The notes below the pieces were generated by a model, which was not told the origin of the DNA, did no database searches, and worked only from the letters and a program-made list of their open reading frames with translations. This document shows positions 7,728-16,888 of a stretch of DNA of 64,000 nt, piece by piece. This DNA is from Microbacterium thalli (GTDB taxonomy: Bacteria > Actinomycetota > Actinomycetes > Actinomycetales > Microbacteriaceae). Made by a program: the position numbers and the translations under genes. Position 1 is the stretch's first letter. Each line of letters opens with the position of its first letter. Location: contig NZ_JAQZCH010000002.1 of assembly GCF_028737325.1 (NCBI RefSeq), forward strand, positions 1,054,001 through 1,118,000, in the 5' to 3' direction.

Positions 7728-8897
7728 TCAGCGGCGCCCCGGCTGGGCGACGAACGCCTCGCCGGCTCCCCCGATCGCGACCGACGCGGCGATGACGACG
7801 GCAGCGGTTCCCGGCACGAGCTCGACGCGGTCGCCGCCGGCCTCGACGACGACATCGCCGGTCGTCGCGAGCACGATCGCGGGTCCGGTGAGCGGGATCT
7901 CGGTGACGGCCTCGAAGGTCGCCTCGACGCGCACGAGCCGGAAGTCCGGCACCCCGGCGTCGTACGAAAAGACGCCCGGCGCGATCTCCTCCGGCTCGAC
8001 GATCGGGGCGGGACCCGTGCCCGTGTCGACGATGCGCATGAGCTCGGGGACGTCGATGTGCTTCGGGGTGAGACCACCGCGCAGGACGTTGTCGCTCGCG
8101 GCCATGAGCTCGACGCCGAGTCCGTCCTGGTAGGCGTGCAGCACGCCCGCGGGGGCGAACAGCGCCTCTCCGCGTGAGAGCTCGACGAGGTTCATGAGTG
8201 TCGCCACGACCAGGCCGGCGTCGGCGGGGAACTGCTCGGCGATGCGGCGCAGCACGGCGCGCTCCGCGGCGAAACCGGATGCCGCGTCGTCCGCGTCTGC
8301 GCCGGTGAGTGCCGCGGCGAGGTCGTCCACGACCTCGGTCGCCTCGCCCGAGAGCACCCACCCCATGACGCGATGCAGCACGGCGGCGTCATCCTCGTCG
8401 TCGATCTCGTCCAACGCCGCCGCGAGCGCTCGCACGCCGGGCCGACCCGGCAGCGAGGACAGCAGGCGACGTGTCTCGGCAAGGGGGCGGAGCCCGACCA
8501 GCGCGCGGAACCGCTCCGAAAGCGCGACGATGATCTCGGGCTTGTGGTTCTCGTCCTTATAGAGACGCTCGGCGGCATCCCGGGGAACGCCCGCCTGCTC
8601 TTCACGGGCGAACCCTTCGGCAGCCTGGTCGCGCGAGGGATGGGCCTGGATCGACAGCGACATCCCGGCCGCCAGCAGCTTGAGCAGGTAAGGGAGCGGC
8701 TCGACGCCGACCTCGGCGAGCGCGCGGTCGAGCGGCCGCCCGGTGCCGTCGTCGACGCGCGACGGGCTGCCGGGGTGGTCACCGAACCAGATCTCCGCCT
8801 CGGGGGTGCCCGAGGGCTCGCGCCCCTGCAGCTCGGCGATGAGCGTGTCGGAACCCCAGGCGTAGTCCCGGGCGGAGTTCGAGATCGGAATCAGCAC
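7728..8897 (-). CDS. manA: Mannose-6-phosphate isomerase, class I
   Basis: A 389-aa cupin enzyme interconverting fructose 6-phosphate and mannose 6-phosphate, the entry step to GDP-mannose. The type I signatures are present: the zinc-ligand motif SIQAHPS at 82-88 (Gln84, His86), YKDENHKPEI at 113-122 and a later LTPKHIDVPEL containing another metal histidine. Length matches the family. The start is GTG at 8897, six nucleotides after a -10 TAGGCT. It stands beside whiB and the wall-polymer genes, so mannose supply for cell-envelope glycans is the likely use. Confidence 0.9.
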   Translation of the reverse strand: MLIPISNSARDYAWGSDTLIAELQGREPSGTPEAEIWFGDHPGSPSRVDDGTGRPLDRALAEVGVEPLPYLLKLLAAGMSLSIQAHPSRDQAAEGFAREEQAGVPRDAAERLYKDENHKPEIIVALSERFRALVGLRPLAETRRLLSSLPGRPGVRALAAALDEIDDEDDAAVLHRVMGWVLSGEATEVVDDLAAALTGADADDAASGFAAERAVLRRIAEQFPADAGLVVATLMNLVELSRGEALFAPAGVLHAYQDGLGVELMAASDNVLRGGLTPKHIDVPELMRIVDTGTGPAPIVEPEEIAPGVFSYDAGVPDFRLVRVEATFEAVTEIPLTGPAIVLATTGDVVVEAGGDRVELVPGTAAVVIAASVAIGGAGEAFVAQPGRR

Positions 8898-8903
8898 GCC
8901 ACC

Positions 8904-8909
8904 AGCCTA
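8904..8909 (-). promoter_or_regulatory. -10 element TAGGCT for manA
   Basis: TAGGCT on the minus strand, 6 nt before the GTG at 8897: a leaderless arrangement, and the reason for choosing that start. Confidence 0.55.
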
Positions 8910-8964
8910 GGACGCCCGACCCCGCGGATGCCGGGAGCGCCCCGGGAAGGCGGACCCCGCGCGA

Positions 8965-8970
8965 TAGCCT
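8965..8970 (+). promoter_or_regulatory. -10 element TAGCCT for the first ligase-like gene
   Basis: TAGCCT lies 9 nt before the ATG at 8980, so the leader would be two or three nucleotides. No ribosome site is visible. Confidence 0.45.
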
Positions 8971-8979
8971 GTCTGCACC

Positions 8980-10389
8980 ATGGCCGTCCACTCCCGTCAC
9001 CCCGTCTCGGCGCCGCCCTCGGCCCCCGTGCGGGAGTCCACCGGCCACCTCCTGCTGCGGGCCTGGTGCGTGTTCGTCGTCGCGGCGTCCATCGCCGGGA
9101 CGAGCTGGCTCATGGCCGTCGGCCCCGTCGGCTCGGCGGCCGTCGTCGTCGGCACGGGAGTCGTCTCGACGATCCTGTGGGTCGTGCTGCGCCCGCGCGT
9201 GCAGTGGCGGCGCCTCCCCTGGTTCGCCCTCGCCTACGTCGTCTGGGCGATCGCGTCGATGCTCTGGTCGCAATGGCTCGGAGCGACGGAGCTGACCCTT
9301 CTGCTGCTGGTGTCGACGACCGTGCAGGCGATGTTCATCGGAGCTGTGCTCACCTGGCGCGAGATCCTTCGCGTCCTGGCAGCGGCGTTGAAGTGGATGC
9401 TGGGCCTGTCGATCCTGTTCGAGCTCTTCGTCTCGCTCATCTGGCGCGGCGACATGCTGCCCGGCTTCGTCCGCCCCGACCCGTCTTACGACGGGCACCC
9501 CATCACCCTGTGGTCGCGCGACAACCTCTTCACCGGTGGGCGGCTGCAGGGGATCTTCGGCAACGCGAACCCGCTCGCCTACGTCGCGCTCCTCGCGATC
9601 ATCGTCTTCCTCGTGCGCCTCGCCTCCGGGGCGCCACGGAAGTTCCTGCTGACGCTGTGGACCGCGCTGGCGGTTTTCCTGTTCTGGCGTGCGGCATCCG
9701 CGACCGCCCTCGTCTGCGCCGTCGCCGTCGGCGTCGTCCTCGTCACGATCCTGCTCATGCGCACGGCGCGGCGGCCGGGCGAGCGCACCCGCTTCTACGT
9801 CATGTACGCCGCGGTCGCGGGGCTCGGCGGCGCGGTGCTGTGGCTCGGGCGCGACACCGTCTTCGAGATGCTCGGACGCACGTCCGACCTCACCGGTCGT
9901 CAGCGGATCTGGGATGCCGTCGGCGAGCGCATCGCCGAGCGCCCGATCATCGGCTGGGGTTACTCCACACCCTGGGTGCCCTCGGATCCGGCGTTCGACG
10001 GCTGGATCGTCGATCACGGGGTCAGCGTCATGCAGGCCCACAACATGTGGCTCGATGTCGCGCTGCAACTCGGTTCCGTCGGTGTCGCGCTCGTCGCGCT
10101 GACCGTGCTGGCCTACATCTGGCGCTCGTGGTTCTTCGCGGTCGACCGGCCGCGGTGGGACCTCGTCGCCGACCGCCCGTACTCCGCGCTCACCCTCGTG
10201 CCGTCGCTGGTCGCGACGGTCCTGCTCGTGCAGGGAATCGCCGAGTCTGCGCCCCTGCTGAACTGGGGCTGGTTCCTCATCGTCCTGTTCGCCTTCAAGA
10301 TCAAGCAGGCCCCGCTCGTCGGACGCGGCCCCGCCGAGCAGCGTCTCGACATGGAGCAGGGCGACGGCTTCCCCGAGCGTTCCTCCTGA
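8980..10389 (+). CDS. O-antigen ligase / Wzy-like polymerase membrane protein, copy 1
   Basis: A 469-aa polytopic protein with about ten to twelve membrane helices and the large extracytoplasmic loop of the O-antigen ligase/polymerase (Wzy_C) superfamily. Landmarks are QGIFGNANPLAYVALL in the centre, LGRTSDLTGRQRIWDAV, the ERPIIGWGYSTPWVP loop and HGVSVMQAHNMWLDVALQLG. Such proteins join lipid-linked glycan units or transfer a chain to an acceptor outside the membrane. It is the first of three adjacent paralogues and is closest to copy 2. Whether it polymerises or ligates cannot be told from sequence. Confidence 0.8.
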   Translation: MAVHSRHPVSAPPSAPVRESTGHLLLRAWCVFVVAASIAGTSWLMAVGPVGSAAVVVGTGVVSTILWVVLRPRVQWRRLPWFALAYVVWAIASMLWSQWLGATELTLLLLVSTTVQAMFIGAVLTWREILRVLAAALKWMLGLSILFELFVSLIWRGDMLPGFVRPDPSYDGHPITLWSRDNLFTGGRLQGIFGNANPLAYVALLAIIVFLVRLASGAPRKFLLTLWTALAVFLFWRAASATALVCAVAVGVVLVTILLMRTARRPGERTRFYVMYAAVAGLGGAVLWLGRDTVFEMLGRTSDLTGRQRIWDAVGERIAERPIIGWGYSTPWVPSDPAFDGWIVDHGVSVMQAHNMWLDVALQLGSVGVALVALTVLAYIWRSWFFAVDRPRWDLVADRPYSALTLVPSLVATVLLVQGIAESAPLLNWGWFLIVLFAFKIKQAPLVGRGPAEQRLDMEQGDGFPERSS

Positions 10390-10424
10390 GACCGCACCCA
10401 GCGGGCTTGCGGCGACCGCACGGC

Positions 10425-10430
10425 TACCCT
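10425..10430 (+). promoter_or_regulatory. -10 element TACCCT for ligase-like copy 2
   Basis: TACCCT is followed by 9 nt and the ATG at 10440, in the 50-nt gap after copy 1. Copy 2 may therefore be transcribed on its own as well as by read-through. Confidence 0.4.
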
Positions 10431-10439
10431 GAAAGCATC

Positions 10440-11888
10440 ATGGCCTCTCACACGCATTCGCGGGCCGGGGCCGACGTGTTCCCTCCCGCACCGCGACGCC
10501 GCATCCCCGTGCGCGTCGTACGGGCATGGTGCGCCTTCCTCATCGCCGCCTCCATGGCCGGCACCGCGTGGCTCATGGCTGTCGGCGTCACGGGCTCCGC
10601 TCTCGTCGTCGCTGCGACGACGCTCGTATCGGCGGGCATGTGGGCTGTGCTGCATCCCCGCCGCCCCTGGCGTCGACTGCCGTGGTTCGCCCTCGCGTAC
10701 GTCGCCTGGGCCGTCGCGTCGCTGCTCTGGACCGAATGGCCGGCGGCGACCCTCACGACCCTCGCCCTGTTGCTGGCGACGACGGCTCAGGCGCTGTTCG
10801 TGGCATCGGTGCTGACGGGACGCCAGATCATCGAGGCGATCGCCACCGCGGTGAAATGGATGCTGGGGCTGTCGGTCGCCTTCGAGCTGTGGGTGTCGCT
10901 CGTCTGGAGCGGCCCGATCCTCCCGCACTTCGTGCGGCCGGGGCCCGACTTCGACGGCGACCCGATCATGTTCTGGTCGCGCGACAAGCTGTTCACCGAC
11001 GACCGCATCCAGGGCATCTTTGGGAACGCGAACTCGCTCGCCTACATCGCCCTGCTCGGCATCGTGGTGTTCGGTCTGCAACTCAACACCCGCGCCGCCC
11101 GGCGCGGACCCCTGCTGGGCTGGACCGCCGTCGCGGCGTTCTGCTTCTGGCGCGGCTCGTCGGCCACCGCCGCGATGTGCGCGCTCGCGATCGTGATCGT
11201 CATCGTCGTCGTGCTGCTCATGCGCCGGGCGCGCACCGCGCGGACGCGACGCATCCTCTACGTCGTCTTCACCTTCTCGGGAGCCGCGATCATCGCGACC
11301 CTATGGGTGCTCCGCGACGACCTCTTCGAACTCCTCGGCCGCTCGTCCGATCTGAGCGGTCGGAAGGAGATCTGGGCCACCGTCGGCGCCCGATTCGCCG
11401 AGAGCCCCCTCATCGGCTGGGGCTACTCGGTACCGTGGGTGCCCACCGATCCGTTCTTCGACGGGTGGATCATCGATCGTGGAGTGACCGTCATGCAGGC
11501 CCACAGCACGTGGTACGACGTCGCGATGCAGCTCGGCGTGGTCGGCCTGCTCTTCTTCGCCGTCGCCCTCGGGGTGTTCACCTGGCGCGCGTGGTTCCTC
11601 GCTCTCGGGCGTGTGCCGAAGCCCGGCGACAGCCCGGAGCCCCGCTCGCGCCTGCTGCTGATCCCCGCCCTCGTCGCCACGATCCTGCTCGTCCAGAGCA
11701 TCACCGAGTCCTCGCCGCTGCTGAACTGGGGCTGGTTCCTGCTCGTCATGCTGGCCTTCGCGATCAAGCAGGCCCCGGCATCGGTGCGCGGCACCCCGCC
11801 GCGGCGACGCTCGACGCTCGCGGCGGCCTGGCCGCTCGAAGGCGCCGTGTCGCTCGACTCCGTCGCGGCCGGCGAGACCCGGTCGTGA
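10440..11888 (+). CDS. O-antigen ligase / Wzy-like polymerase membrane protein, copy 2
   Basis: A 482-aa polytopic protein closely related to copy 1 along its whole length. Shared blocks include AWLMAVG near the start, RRLPWFALAYV, KWMLGLS, QGIFGNANSLAYIALLG, LSGRKEIWATV, PLIGWGYSVPWVPTDPFFDGW and NWGWFLLVMLAFAIKQAP. The two are clearly the product of a duplication, with differences concentrated in the extracellular loops and the ends. It is coupled to copy 3 through the GTGA overlap at 11885-11888. The substrate is not known. Confidence 0.8.
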   Translation: MASHTHSRAGADVFPPAPRRRIPVRVVRAWCAFLIAASMAGTAWLMAVGVTGSALVVAATTLVSAGMWAVLHPRRPWRRLPWFALAYVAWAVASLLWTEWPAATLTTLALLLATTAQALFVASVLTGRQIIEAIATAVKWMLGLSVAFELWVSLVWSGPILPHFVRPGPDFDGDPIMFWSRDKLFTDDRIQGIFGNANSLAYIALLGIVVFGLQLNTRAARRGPLLGWTAVAAFCFWRGSSATAAMCALAIVIVIVVVLLMRRARTARTRRILYVVFTFSGAAIIATLWVLRDDLFELLGRSSDLSGRKEIWATVGARFAESPLIGWGYSVPWVPTDPFFDGWIIDRGVTVMQAHSTWYDVAMQLGVVGLLFFAVALGVFTWRAWFLALGRVPKPGDSPEPRSRLLLIPALVATILLVQSITESSPLLNWGWFLLVMLAFAIKQAPASVRGTPPRRRSTLAAAWPLEGAVSLDSVAAGETRS

Positions 11889-13231
11889 GCACACCGCCGG
11901 CGCTCTCGGGCTCGTGGCTCGTGCGGACGCTCGACTCCGCGGCCTTCGCGCAGTCGTTCGCCCACGCCGCTCTGGCCGCCGTCTTCGCGGAGCACCTCAT
12001 CGAGCGCACCGCCGGCCGGGTCACCTACCTCGCCGTCGTCACCGGGCTCTGCCTCATCGGGGCGGCGGTGCTCGTCGTGCGCCGCCGCGAGCTCACGCTC
12101 GTGCGGGTCGCGCCCACGACGCTGCTGCTCTTCCTCGGCTGGGCGCTCGCCAGTGTCACCTGGAGCACCGACACACGCGGCACCCTCGGCGGCTGGATCG
12201 AGCTCGCCGCGATCGCCTTCCTCGCCGTCGTGATCGGCAACACCCGCGACACCCTGCAGACCGTGCGCGCGCTCGCCGACGTGTTCCGGATGCTGCTGAC
12301 CCTCTCGCTCGGCCTCGAGTTGCTGTCGGGGATCTTCTTCGACATCCCCTTCACCTTCCTCGGCATCCAGGGCAACATCGCCTTCTTCGGACCCGTGCAG
12401 GGCATCTTCGGCACCCGCAACGCGCTCGGATTCATCGCCGTCCTCGCGCTCATCACCTTCTACGTCGAGTGGCGCACCGTGTCGGTGCGCCCGGGACTGT
12501 CGTTGTACTCGGCCGGACTCGCGGCGCTCCTCGCGGCTTTCTCGGACTCCCCCACCGTCCTCGTGCTCGCCGTGGCGACCGCCGTCGCGACCGCCGCGCT
12601 CGGCGCCGTCCGACGCGCACCGCGCCGCGTCCGCCGCTCGGTGCAGCTCGCGCTCGGCGCGACCGTCGTCGTCGGCGCGATGGCCGGCTATCTGCTGCGC
12701 GAACGCATCATCGCGTGGATCGGGGCGGGCACCGACTTCTCGATCCGCGCCGAGCTGTGGGCGCAGGTGGCATCCTTCGTCCGGTTCGAACCCGTGCGCG
12801 GCTGGGGCTGGTTCGGTCCCTGGTCCCGCGTCGACTTCCCGTTCAACGCCGTCAACTACGCCCTCAACGATCGGCACACGTCGGCGCTCAGCGCCTACGT
12901 CGACGTCGTCCTGCAGCTCGGATGGGTCGGCCTGCTGATCTTCATCGTCTTCGCCGGTCTCGCGCTCGGCCGGGCGTGGCTGGTCGCCAGCGAGCGCCGC
13001 TCCATCCTCTACGCCTGGACGCCGTTGATCCTGGTGACGCTGCTCGTGGACTCGCTCTTCGAGAGCTTCACGCTGCACGGCTACGGCTGGCTCATGCTCG
13101 TGCTCTGCGCCCTGCGCGCCGGTCAATCGAAGTCGTGGCGCGAGCGCATCGGCGACGTGCCGCGCTCGCCGGGCGCCGCGGCGGGCGGCCCGGACGACAC
13201 CGCGACGGGAACTCACCGCATCGCACGGTAG
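11885..13231 (+). CDS. O-antigen ligase / Wzy-like polymerase membrane protein, copy 3 (divergent)
   Basis: A 448-aa polytopic protein of the same superfamily as the two preceding genes but much more diverged. The shared skeleton is visible as VQGIFGTRNALGFIAVLALI, GTDFSIRAELWAQV and VRGWGWFGPWS, with HTSALSAYVDVVLQLGWVG in place of the HGVSVMQAH loop. The GTG start overlaps the stop of copy 2 by 4 nt. The 3' end lies 10 nt before the GlfT1-like gene, and that gene's -10 overlaps the stop codon of this one. One of the three proteins may belong to the galactan pathway and the others to other chains. Confidence 0.75.
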   Translation: MSTPPALSGSWLVRTLDSAAFAQSFAHAALAAVFAEHLIERTAGRVTYLAVVTGLCLIGAAVLVVRRRELTLVRVAPTTLLLFLGWALASVTWSTDTRGTLGGWIELAAIAFLAVVIGNTRDTLQTVRALADVFRMLLTLSLGLELLSGIFFDIPFTFLGIQGNIAFFGPVQGIFGTRNALGFIAVLALITFYVEWRTVSVRPGLSLYSAGLAALLAAFSDSPTVLVLAVATAVATAALGAVRRAPRRVRRSVQLALGATVVVGAMAGYLLRERIIAWIGAGTDFSIRAELWAQVASFVRFEPVRGWGWFGPWSRVDFPFNAVNYALNDRHTSALSAYVDVVLQLGWVGLLIFIVFAGLALGRAWLVASERRSILYAWTPLILVTLLVDSLFESFTLHGYGWLMLVLCALRAGQSKSWRERIGDVPRSPGAAAGGPDDTATGTHRIAR

Positions 13232-13234
13232 GAT
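13229..13234 (+). promoter_or_regulatory. -10 element TAGGAT for the galactofuranosyltransferase genes
   Basis: TAGGAT, 7 nt, then GTG at 13242. The hexamer begins inside the stop codon of the preceding gene. It supports the GTG start and an independent leaderless transcript for the glfT1-like/glfT2 pair. Confidence 0.6.
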
Positions 13235-13241
13235 CGGGCCG

Positions 13242-14210
13242 GTGAGCGCGCAGGTTTTCGACCCGACTTCGGCAGCCATCGTCGTCGTCACCTACAACCG
13301 CTCCGCGCTCCTGTCGCGGCTGCTCGAGAGCGTCATCGGCATGGAGCCCCGGCCCGGGCGCGTCATCGTCATCGACAACGCCTCGATCGACGACACCACC
13401 GAAGTCGTCGAGTCCTTCCGCGAGCGCCTGGGAACCGAGCTCGTGTACCGGCGCCTCGAGACCAACACGGGCGGGTCCGGCGGATTCAGCGAAGGCGTCC
13501 GCGTCGCCTACGAACTGGGCTCCGAGTGGATCTGGCTCATGGACGACGACGTCGAGGTCATCCCCGACGGACTCGCCAAGATGGGGCGCTGGGCGCCACG
13601 CTTCCGCAGCATCCAGGGCCGCCGGTACGACTACGACGGCAGCGAGTTCTACTGGCAGTACCGCATCGCCGAGCGCATGGGCATCCCCATCCCGTTCGCC
13701 CCCGCCGGTTTCGACGCCTCGGGGTACAAGGAGATGAACTCCGGGTGCTTCGAGGGCATGTTCATCCATCGCGACATCGTCGCCCGCATCGGTCTGCCCG
13801 ACCCGCGCTTCTTCATCTACTGGGACGATCAGCTGTACGGCTGGCTCGCCTCGCGCATCACCACGTCGGTGATCGTCGACGAGTTCGTGCTGCGGCGCAC
13901 GCGCGAGATCCGGCAGTGGGACATGGGCATCCGCCACATGAACGCATCGAGCGATGCCTACCGGTACTACATCATGCGAAACCGCGCGCACATCAAGCAG
14001 TACTACCGGGCGAAGGATTCCTACAACCCGGTGCTGTTCGGTCTGGGCACGACGCTGACCTTCGGCAAGGAGCTCATCCGCCTCCTCGCCGTCGAGCGCA
14101 CCGTCCGCGGGACCTCGCACCTCTTCCGCGGCCTGCGCGACGGGCGTCGCATCGCCCGTGACCGGTCGTGGCAGCCGATGCAGCCGCTGATCGACCAGCC
14201 GGCCGCGTAA
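13242..14210 (+). CDS. glfT1: Galactofuranosyltransferase, GlfT1-like (GT2)
   Basis: A 322-aa GT-A glycosyltransferase. It opens with AAIVVVTYNR, then IDNASIDDTTEVV, the NTGGSGGF motif at 75-82 typical of galactofuranosyltransferases, a WLMDDDV metal motif (D101-D103) and MNSGCFEGMFIHRDIV followed by an FIYWDDQLYGW acceptor/base region. In mycobacteria GlfT1 adds the first Galf residues to the GlcNAc-Rha lipid linker, and GlfT2 then extends the chain. The immediately following gene is a clear GlfT2, which makes the GlfT1 role likely here, though the acceptor sugar could differ. Confidence 0.75.
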   Translation: MSAQVFDPTSAAIVVVTYNRSALLSRLLESVIGMEPRPGRVIVIDNASIDDTTEVVESFRERLGTELVYRRLETNTGGSGGFSEGVRVAYELGSEWIWLMDDDVEVIPDGLAKMGRWAPRFRSIQGRRYDYDGSEFYWQYRIAERMGIPIPFAPAGFDASGYKEMNSGCFEGMFIHRDIVARIGLPDPRFFIYWDDQLYGWLASRITTSVIVDEFVLRRTREIRQWDMGIRHMNASSDAYRYYIMRNRAHIKQYYRAKDSYNPVLFGLGTTLTFGKELIRLLAVERTVRGTSHLFRGLRDGRRIARDRSWQPMQPLIDQPAA

Positions 14211-14227
14211 TCGACGAAAGACAGACC

Positions 14228-16141
14228 ATGCCTCATCTTCTGCAGCGCGCCGTCCTCCCCCTCGAGCACGACCCCGACCTCCTTCCGCTCTACGTCGACC
14301 CCGAGACGTGGACCGAGATCGACGAAGAGCCCGTGCGCGTCTCGTCGCGCGCTCAGCTGTCGAACATCCTCGGCCGGTCGGAAGCCCGGATCGTCGGTGG
14401 TCGTCGGGTGTCCTTCGGCACCTACTTCAACGCCTTCCCGGCGTCGTACTGGCAGCATTGGACGCCCGTGCGACAGGTGACCCTCACGGTGCGCACCGAT
14501 GGCCCGGCCACGGTCCTCGTTTACCGATCGAACGGCGGCGGGACCCGCCAGCGGCTGGAGACCCGCGAGGTCACCGGTGAGGCGACGAGCACGTTCGAAC
14601 TCGCCCTCAACCAGTACAGCGACGGCGGATGGATCTGGTTCGACATCGCCGCGGACCGCGAAGACGCCCGGTTCCTGGGGGCGGAATGGACGACGGAGCA
14701 GGAGCCGGCCCGATCAGGCAAGGCGTCGCTCGGCATCACGACCTACAACAAGCCCGACTATTGCGTCGCGACTCTGCGTGCCCTCGACGCAGCGCCCGAC
14801 GTGCTCGAGCTGGTCGATCGCATCTTCCTGATCGACCAGGGCACCGATCGCGTCGACGCACAGCACGACTTCGCCGAGGTCGCCGAAAGCCTGGGCGAGA
14901 CGCTCCGGATCGTGACGCAGCCCAACCTCGGCGGGTCGGGCGGCTTCGCGCGCGCCATGCACGAGACCCTGCAGCGTCCCGAGAGCGACTTCGTACAGCT
15001 CCTCGACGACGACGTGCGCATCGAGCCCGAGTCGCTGCGCCGGTCGATCGTCTTCGGTCGGTACGCGACGACACCGACGATCGTCGGCGCCCACATGTTC
15101 GACCTGCTCGATCGCCCGAAGCTGCATGCCTGGGCCGAGGTCGTCGACGACGAGCCGTTCATGTGGCGCACGTTGCAACAGGAGAAGATGCCGCACGACT
15201 TCTCAGTCGCGAACCTCCGGCAGTCCCCCGAGCTGCACATGCGGCTCGACGCCGACTACAACGGGTGGTGGATGTGCCTCATCCCCGTGGAGGTCATCCG
15301 TCAGGTGGGCCTCTCCTTGCCCGCCTTCATCAAGTGGGACGACGCCGAATACTGCTTGCGAGCCCGCGACGCGGGGTTCCCGACCGTCTCGATGCCCGGG
15401 GTCGCGCTGTGGCACGTGTCGTGGGTCGGCAAGGACGACTCCATCGACTGGCAGGCCTACTTCCACGCACGCAATCGCATCGTCGCCGCGCTGCTGCACT
15501 CGAACAGCCCGCGGGCTGGCACCCTGCTGCGCCACAGCCGACGGCTCGACCTCAAGCACCTCATGATGATGCAGTACTACCCCGTGGAACTGCGCCATCG
15601 CGCCCTGCGCGACGTCCTCTCCGGGCCCGCGCACATGGCAGCGGGCATCGCGACGGCCATGCCGGCCGCGCGCGCCCTGCAGAAGGAGTTCCCCGAGACC
15701 ATCGTGCACCGCGACACCGGCGTCCCGCTACGCTCACGCAAGGGCCGGCAGGTCTTCAAGCGTCTCGCGCGTCACACCTTCGACAGCCCGACCGGCCTCG
15801 CGCTCCGCTGGTTCACGCTGTCGACGCTCGTGTCGCACTGGCTTCACGCCCCGAAGCCCGAGAACGTCGCGCAGCCCGAGGTCGAGTTCGGCAAGGGCGA
15901 CGCCAACTGGTGGCGCGTCCCGCGCTACGACAGCGCTCTGGTGAGCGCCGCCGACGGTTCGGGCAAGAACATCTACACCCGTGATCGGGCTGCGTACCGC
16001 CGGATGCTGCTCGAGAGCGTGCGTCTTCACGCGCGACTCAAGCGCGATTGGCCCAAGCTGTCGCGGGGCTATCGTCGCGCTATGGGGCAGCTGACCTCCC
16101 CGGAGTCGTGGGAGCGCATCTTCGATCCCGCGAAGCGCTGA
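14228..16141 (+). CDS. glfT2: Galactofuran polymerase GlfT2
   Basis: A 637-aa processive UDP-Galf transferase, the same length as the mycobacterial enzyme that builds the alternating beta-1,5/1,6 galactan. An N-terminal beta-barrel region (to ~160) precedes the GT-A domain, which has NLGGSGGF (233-240), LLDDDV with D260-D262 as the metal site, the twin tryptophans W347-W348 in DYNGWWMC, the catalytic pair D371-D372 in FIKWDDAEYCLRA and the metal histidine H396 in ALWHVSW. A helical C-terminal domain follows. All residues known to matter in GlfT2 are present. It starts 17 nt after the GlfT1-like gene and ends 3 nt from the convergent exporter gene. Confidence 0.92.
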   Translation: MPHLLQRAVLPLEHDPDLLPLYVDPETWTEIDEEPVRVSSRAQLSNILGRSEARIVGGRRVSFGTYFNAFPASYWQHWTPVRQVTLTVRTDGPATVLVYRSNGGGTRQRLETREVTGEATSTFELALNQYSDGGWIWFDIAADREDARFLGAEWTTEQEPARSGKASLGITTYNKPDYCVATLRALDAAPDVLELVDRIFLIDQGTDRVDAQHDFAEVAESLGETLRIVTQPNLGGSGGFARAMHETLQRPESDFVQLLDDDVRIEPESLRRSIVFGRYATTPTIVGAHMFDLLDRPKLHAWAEVVDDEPFMWRTLQQEKMPHDFSVANLRQSPELHMRLDADYNGWWMCLIPVEVIRQVGLSLPAFIKWDDAEYCLRARDAGFPTVSMPGVALWHVSWVGKDDSIDWQAYFHARNRIVAALLHSNSPRAGTLLRHSRRLDLKHLMMMQYYPVELRHRALRDVLSGPAHMAAGIATAMPAARALQKEFPETIVHRDTGVPLRSRKGRQVFKRLARHTFDSPTGLALRWFTLSTLVSHWLHAPKPENVAQPEVEFGKGDANWWRVPRYDSALVSAADGSGKNIYTRDRAAYRRMLLESVRLHARLKRDWPKLSRGYRRAMGQLTSPESWERIFDPAKR

Positions 16142-16144
16142 CCT

Positions 16145-16888
16145 TCAGGCGCCGCCGTTGTGGTCCTCGTTGTAGCGGTCGAGTACGTCACCGATCGCTC
16201 CATCAAGGACGAGCCCACCCTTGTCGAGGTACAGGCCCCGCGTGCAGAAACGGCGCAGGTCCTTCTCGTTGTGGCTCACGAAGAACAGCGTCCGGCCCTC
16301 GGCGAGCAGTTCGTCGATGCGCTTGTAGCACTTCGCGCGGAATGCGCGGTCGCCGACGGCGAGCACTTCGTCGACGAGAAGGATCGGCTCGTCGAGCTGC
16401 GACACCACAGAGAACGCCAGTCGCACTTTCATGCCGTTCGAAAGGTGCTTGTAGGGGGTGTCGACGAAGTCCGCGATCTCGGCGAAATCGATGATGTCGT
16501 CGAAGCGCCGGTTGACCTCGGCCTTCGACATCCCGTGCAGACCCGCCGTCAAACGTACGTTCTCCCGCACCGTCAGGTCGCCCACGAAGCCGCCCGTGAT
16601 CTCGATCAGCGGCGCCACCCCGCCGTGCACCACGACACGACCTTCGTCCGGCAGCAGGACGCCGGCGACGAGCTTGAGGAGCGTGGACTTGCCCTGCCCG
16701 TTGCGCCCGACGACGCCGATCGACTCGCCCGGCTCAACGGAGAACGAGACGTTGCGAAGCGCCCAGAATTCGCCCGGTCTGCTACGGCGGGAAGCGCCGC
16801 CGAACAGATCCTTAAGGCTGCGTCGGCCACGCCTGTTGCGGCGAAAGCGGACGCCCAGGTCGCGCACCTCGATCGCAAGTCCGTTCAT
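16145..16888 (-). CDS. Polysaccharide ABC exporter, ATP-binding subunit (Wzt-like, short form)
   Basis: A 247-aa ATPase with Walker A GRNGQGKSTLL, signature LSNGMKVRLAFS, Walker B ILLVDEVLAVGD and the switch histidine in LFFVSHNEKDL. It ends after the nucleotide-binding domain and lacks the C-terminal carbohydrate-binding extension of classical O9a Wzt. That matches the ABC protein beside mycobacterial galactan genes (Rv3781 type). The gene starts 1 nt inside the permease stop (TGATG), so the two are coupled. The likely cargo is the undecaprenyl-linked galactan made by the adjacent GlfT proteins. Confidence 0.88.
   Translation of the reverse strand: MNGLAIEVRDLGVRFRRNRRGRRSLKDLFGGASRRSRPGEFWALRNVSFSVEPGESIGVVGRNGQGKSTLLKLVAGVLLPDEGRVVVHGGVAPLIEITGGFVGDLTVRENVRLTAGLHGMSKAEVNRRFDDIIDFAEIADFVDTPYKHLSNGMKVRLAFSVVSQLDEPILLVDEVLAVGDRAFRAKCYKRIDELLAEGRTLFFVSHNEKDLRRFCTRGLYLDKGGLVLDGAIGDVLDRYNEDHNGGA

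Noticed and set aside
8373..10400. + strand open frame running from inside manA into the ligase-like genes
   Set aside because: The first ~650 codons are compositionally biased and opposite or out of frame with real genes. Only the part from 10440 is a protein.
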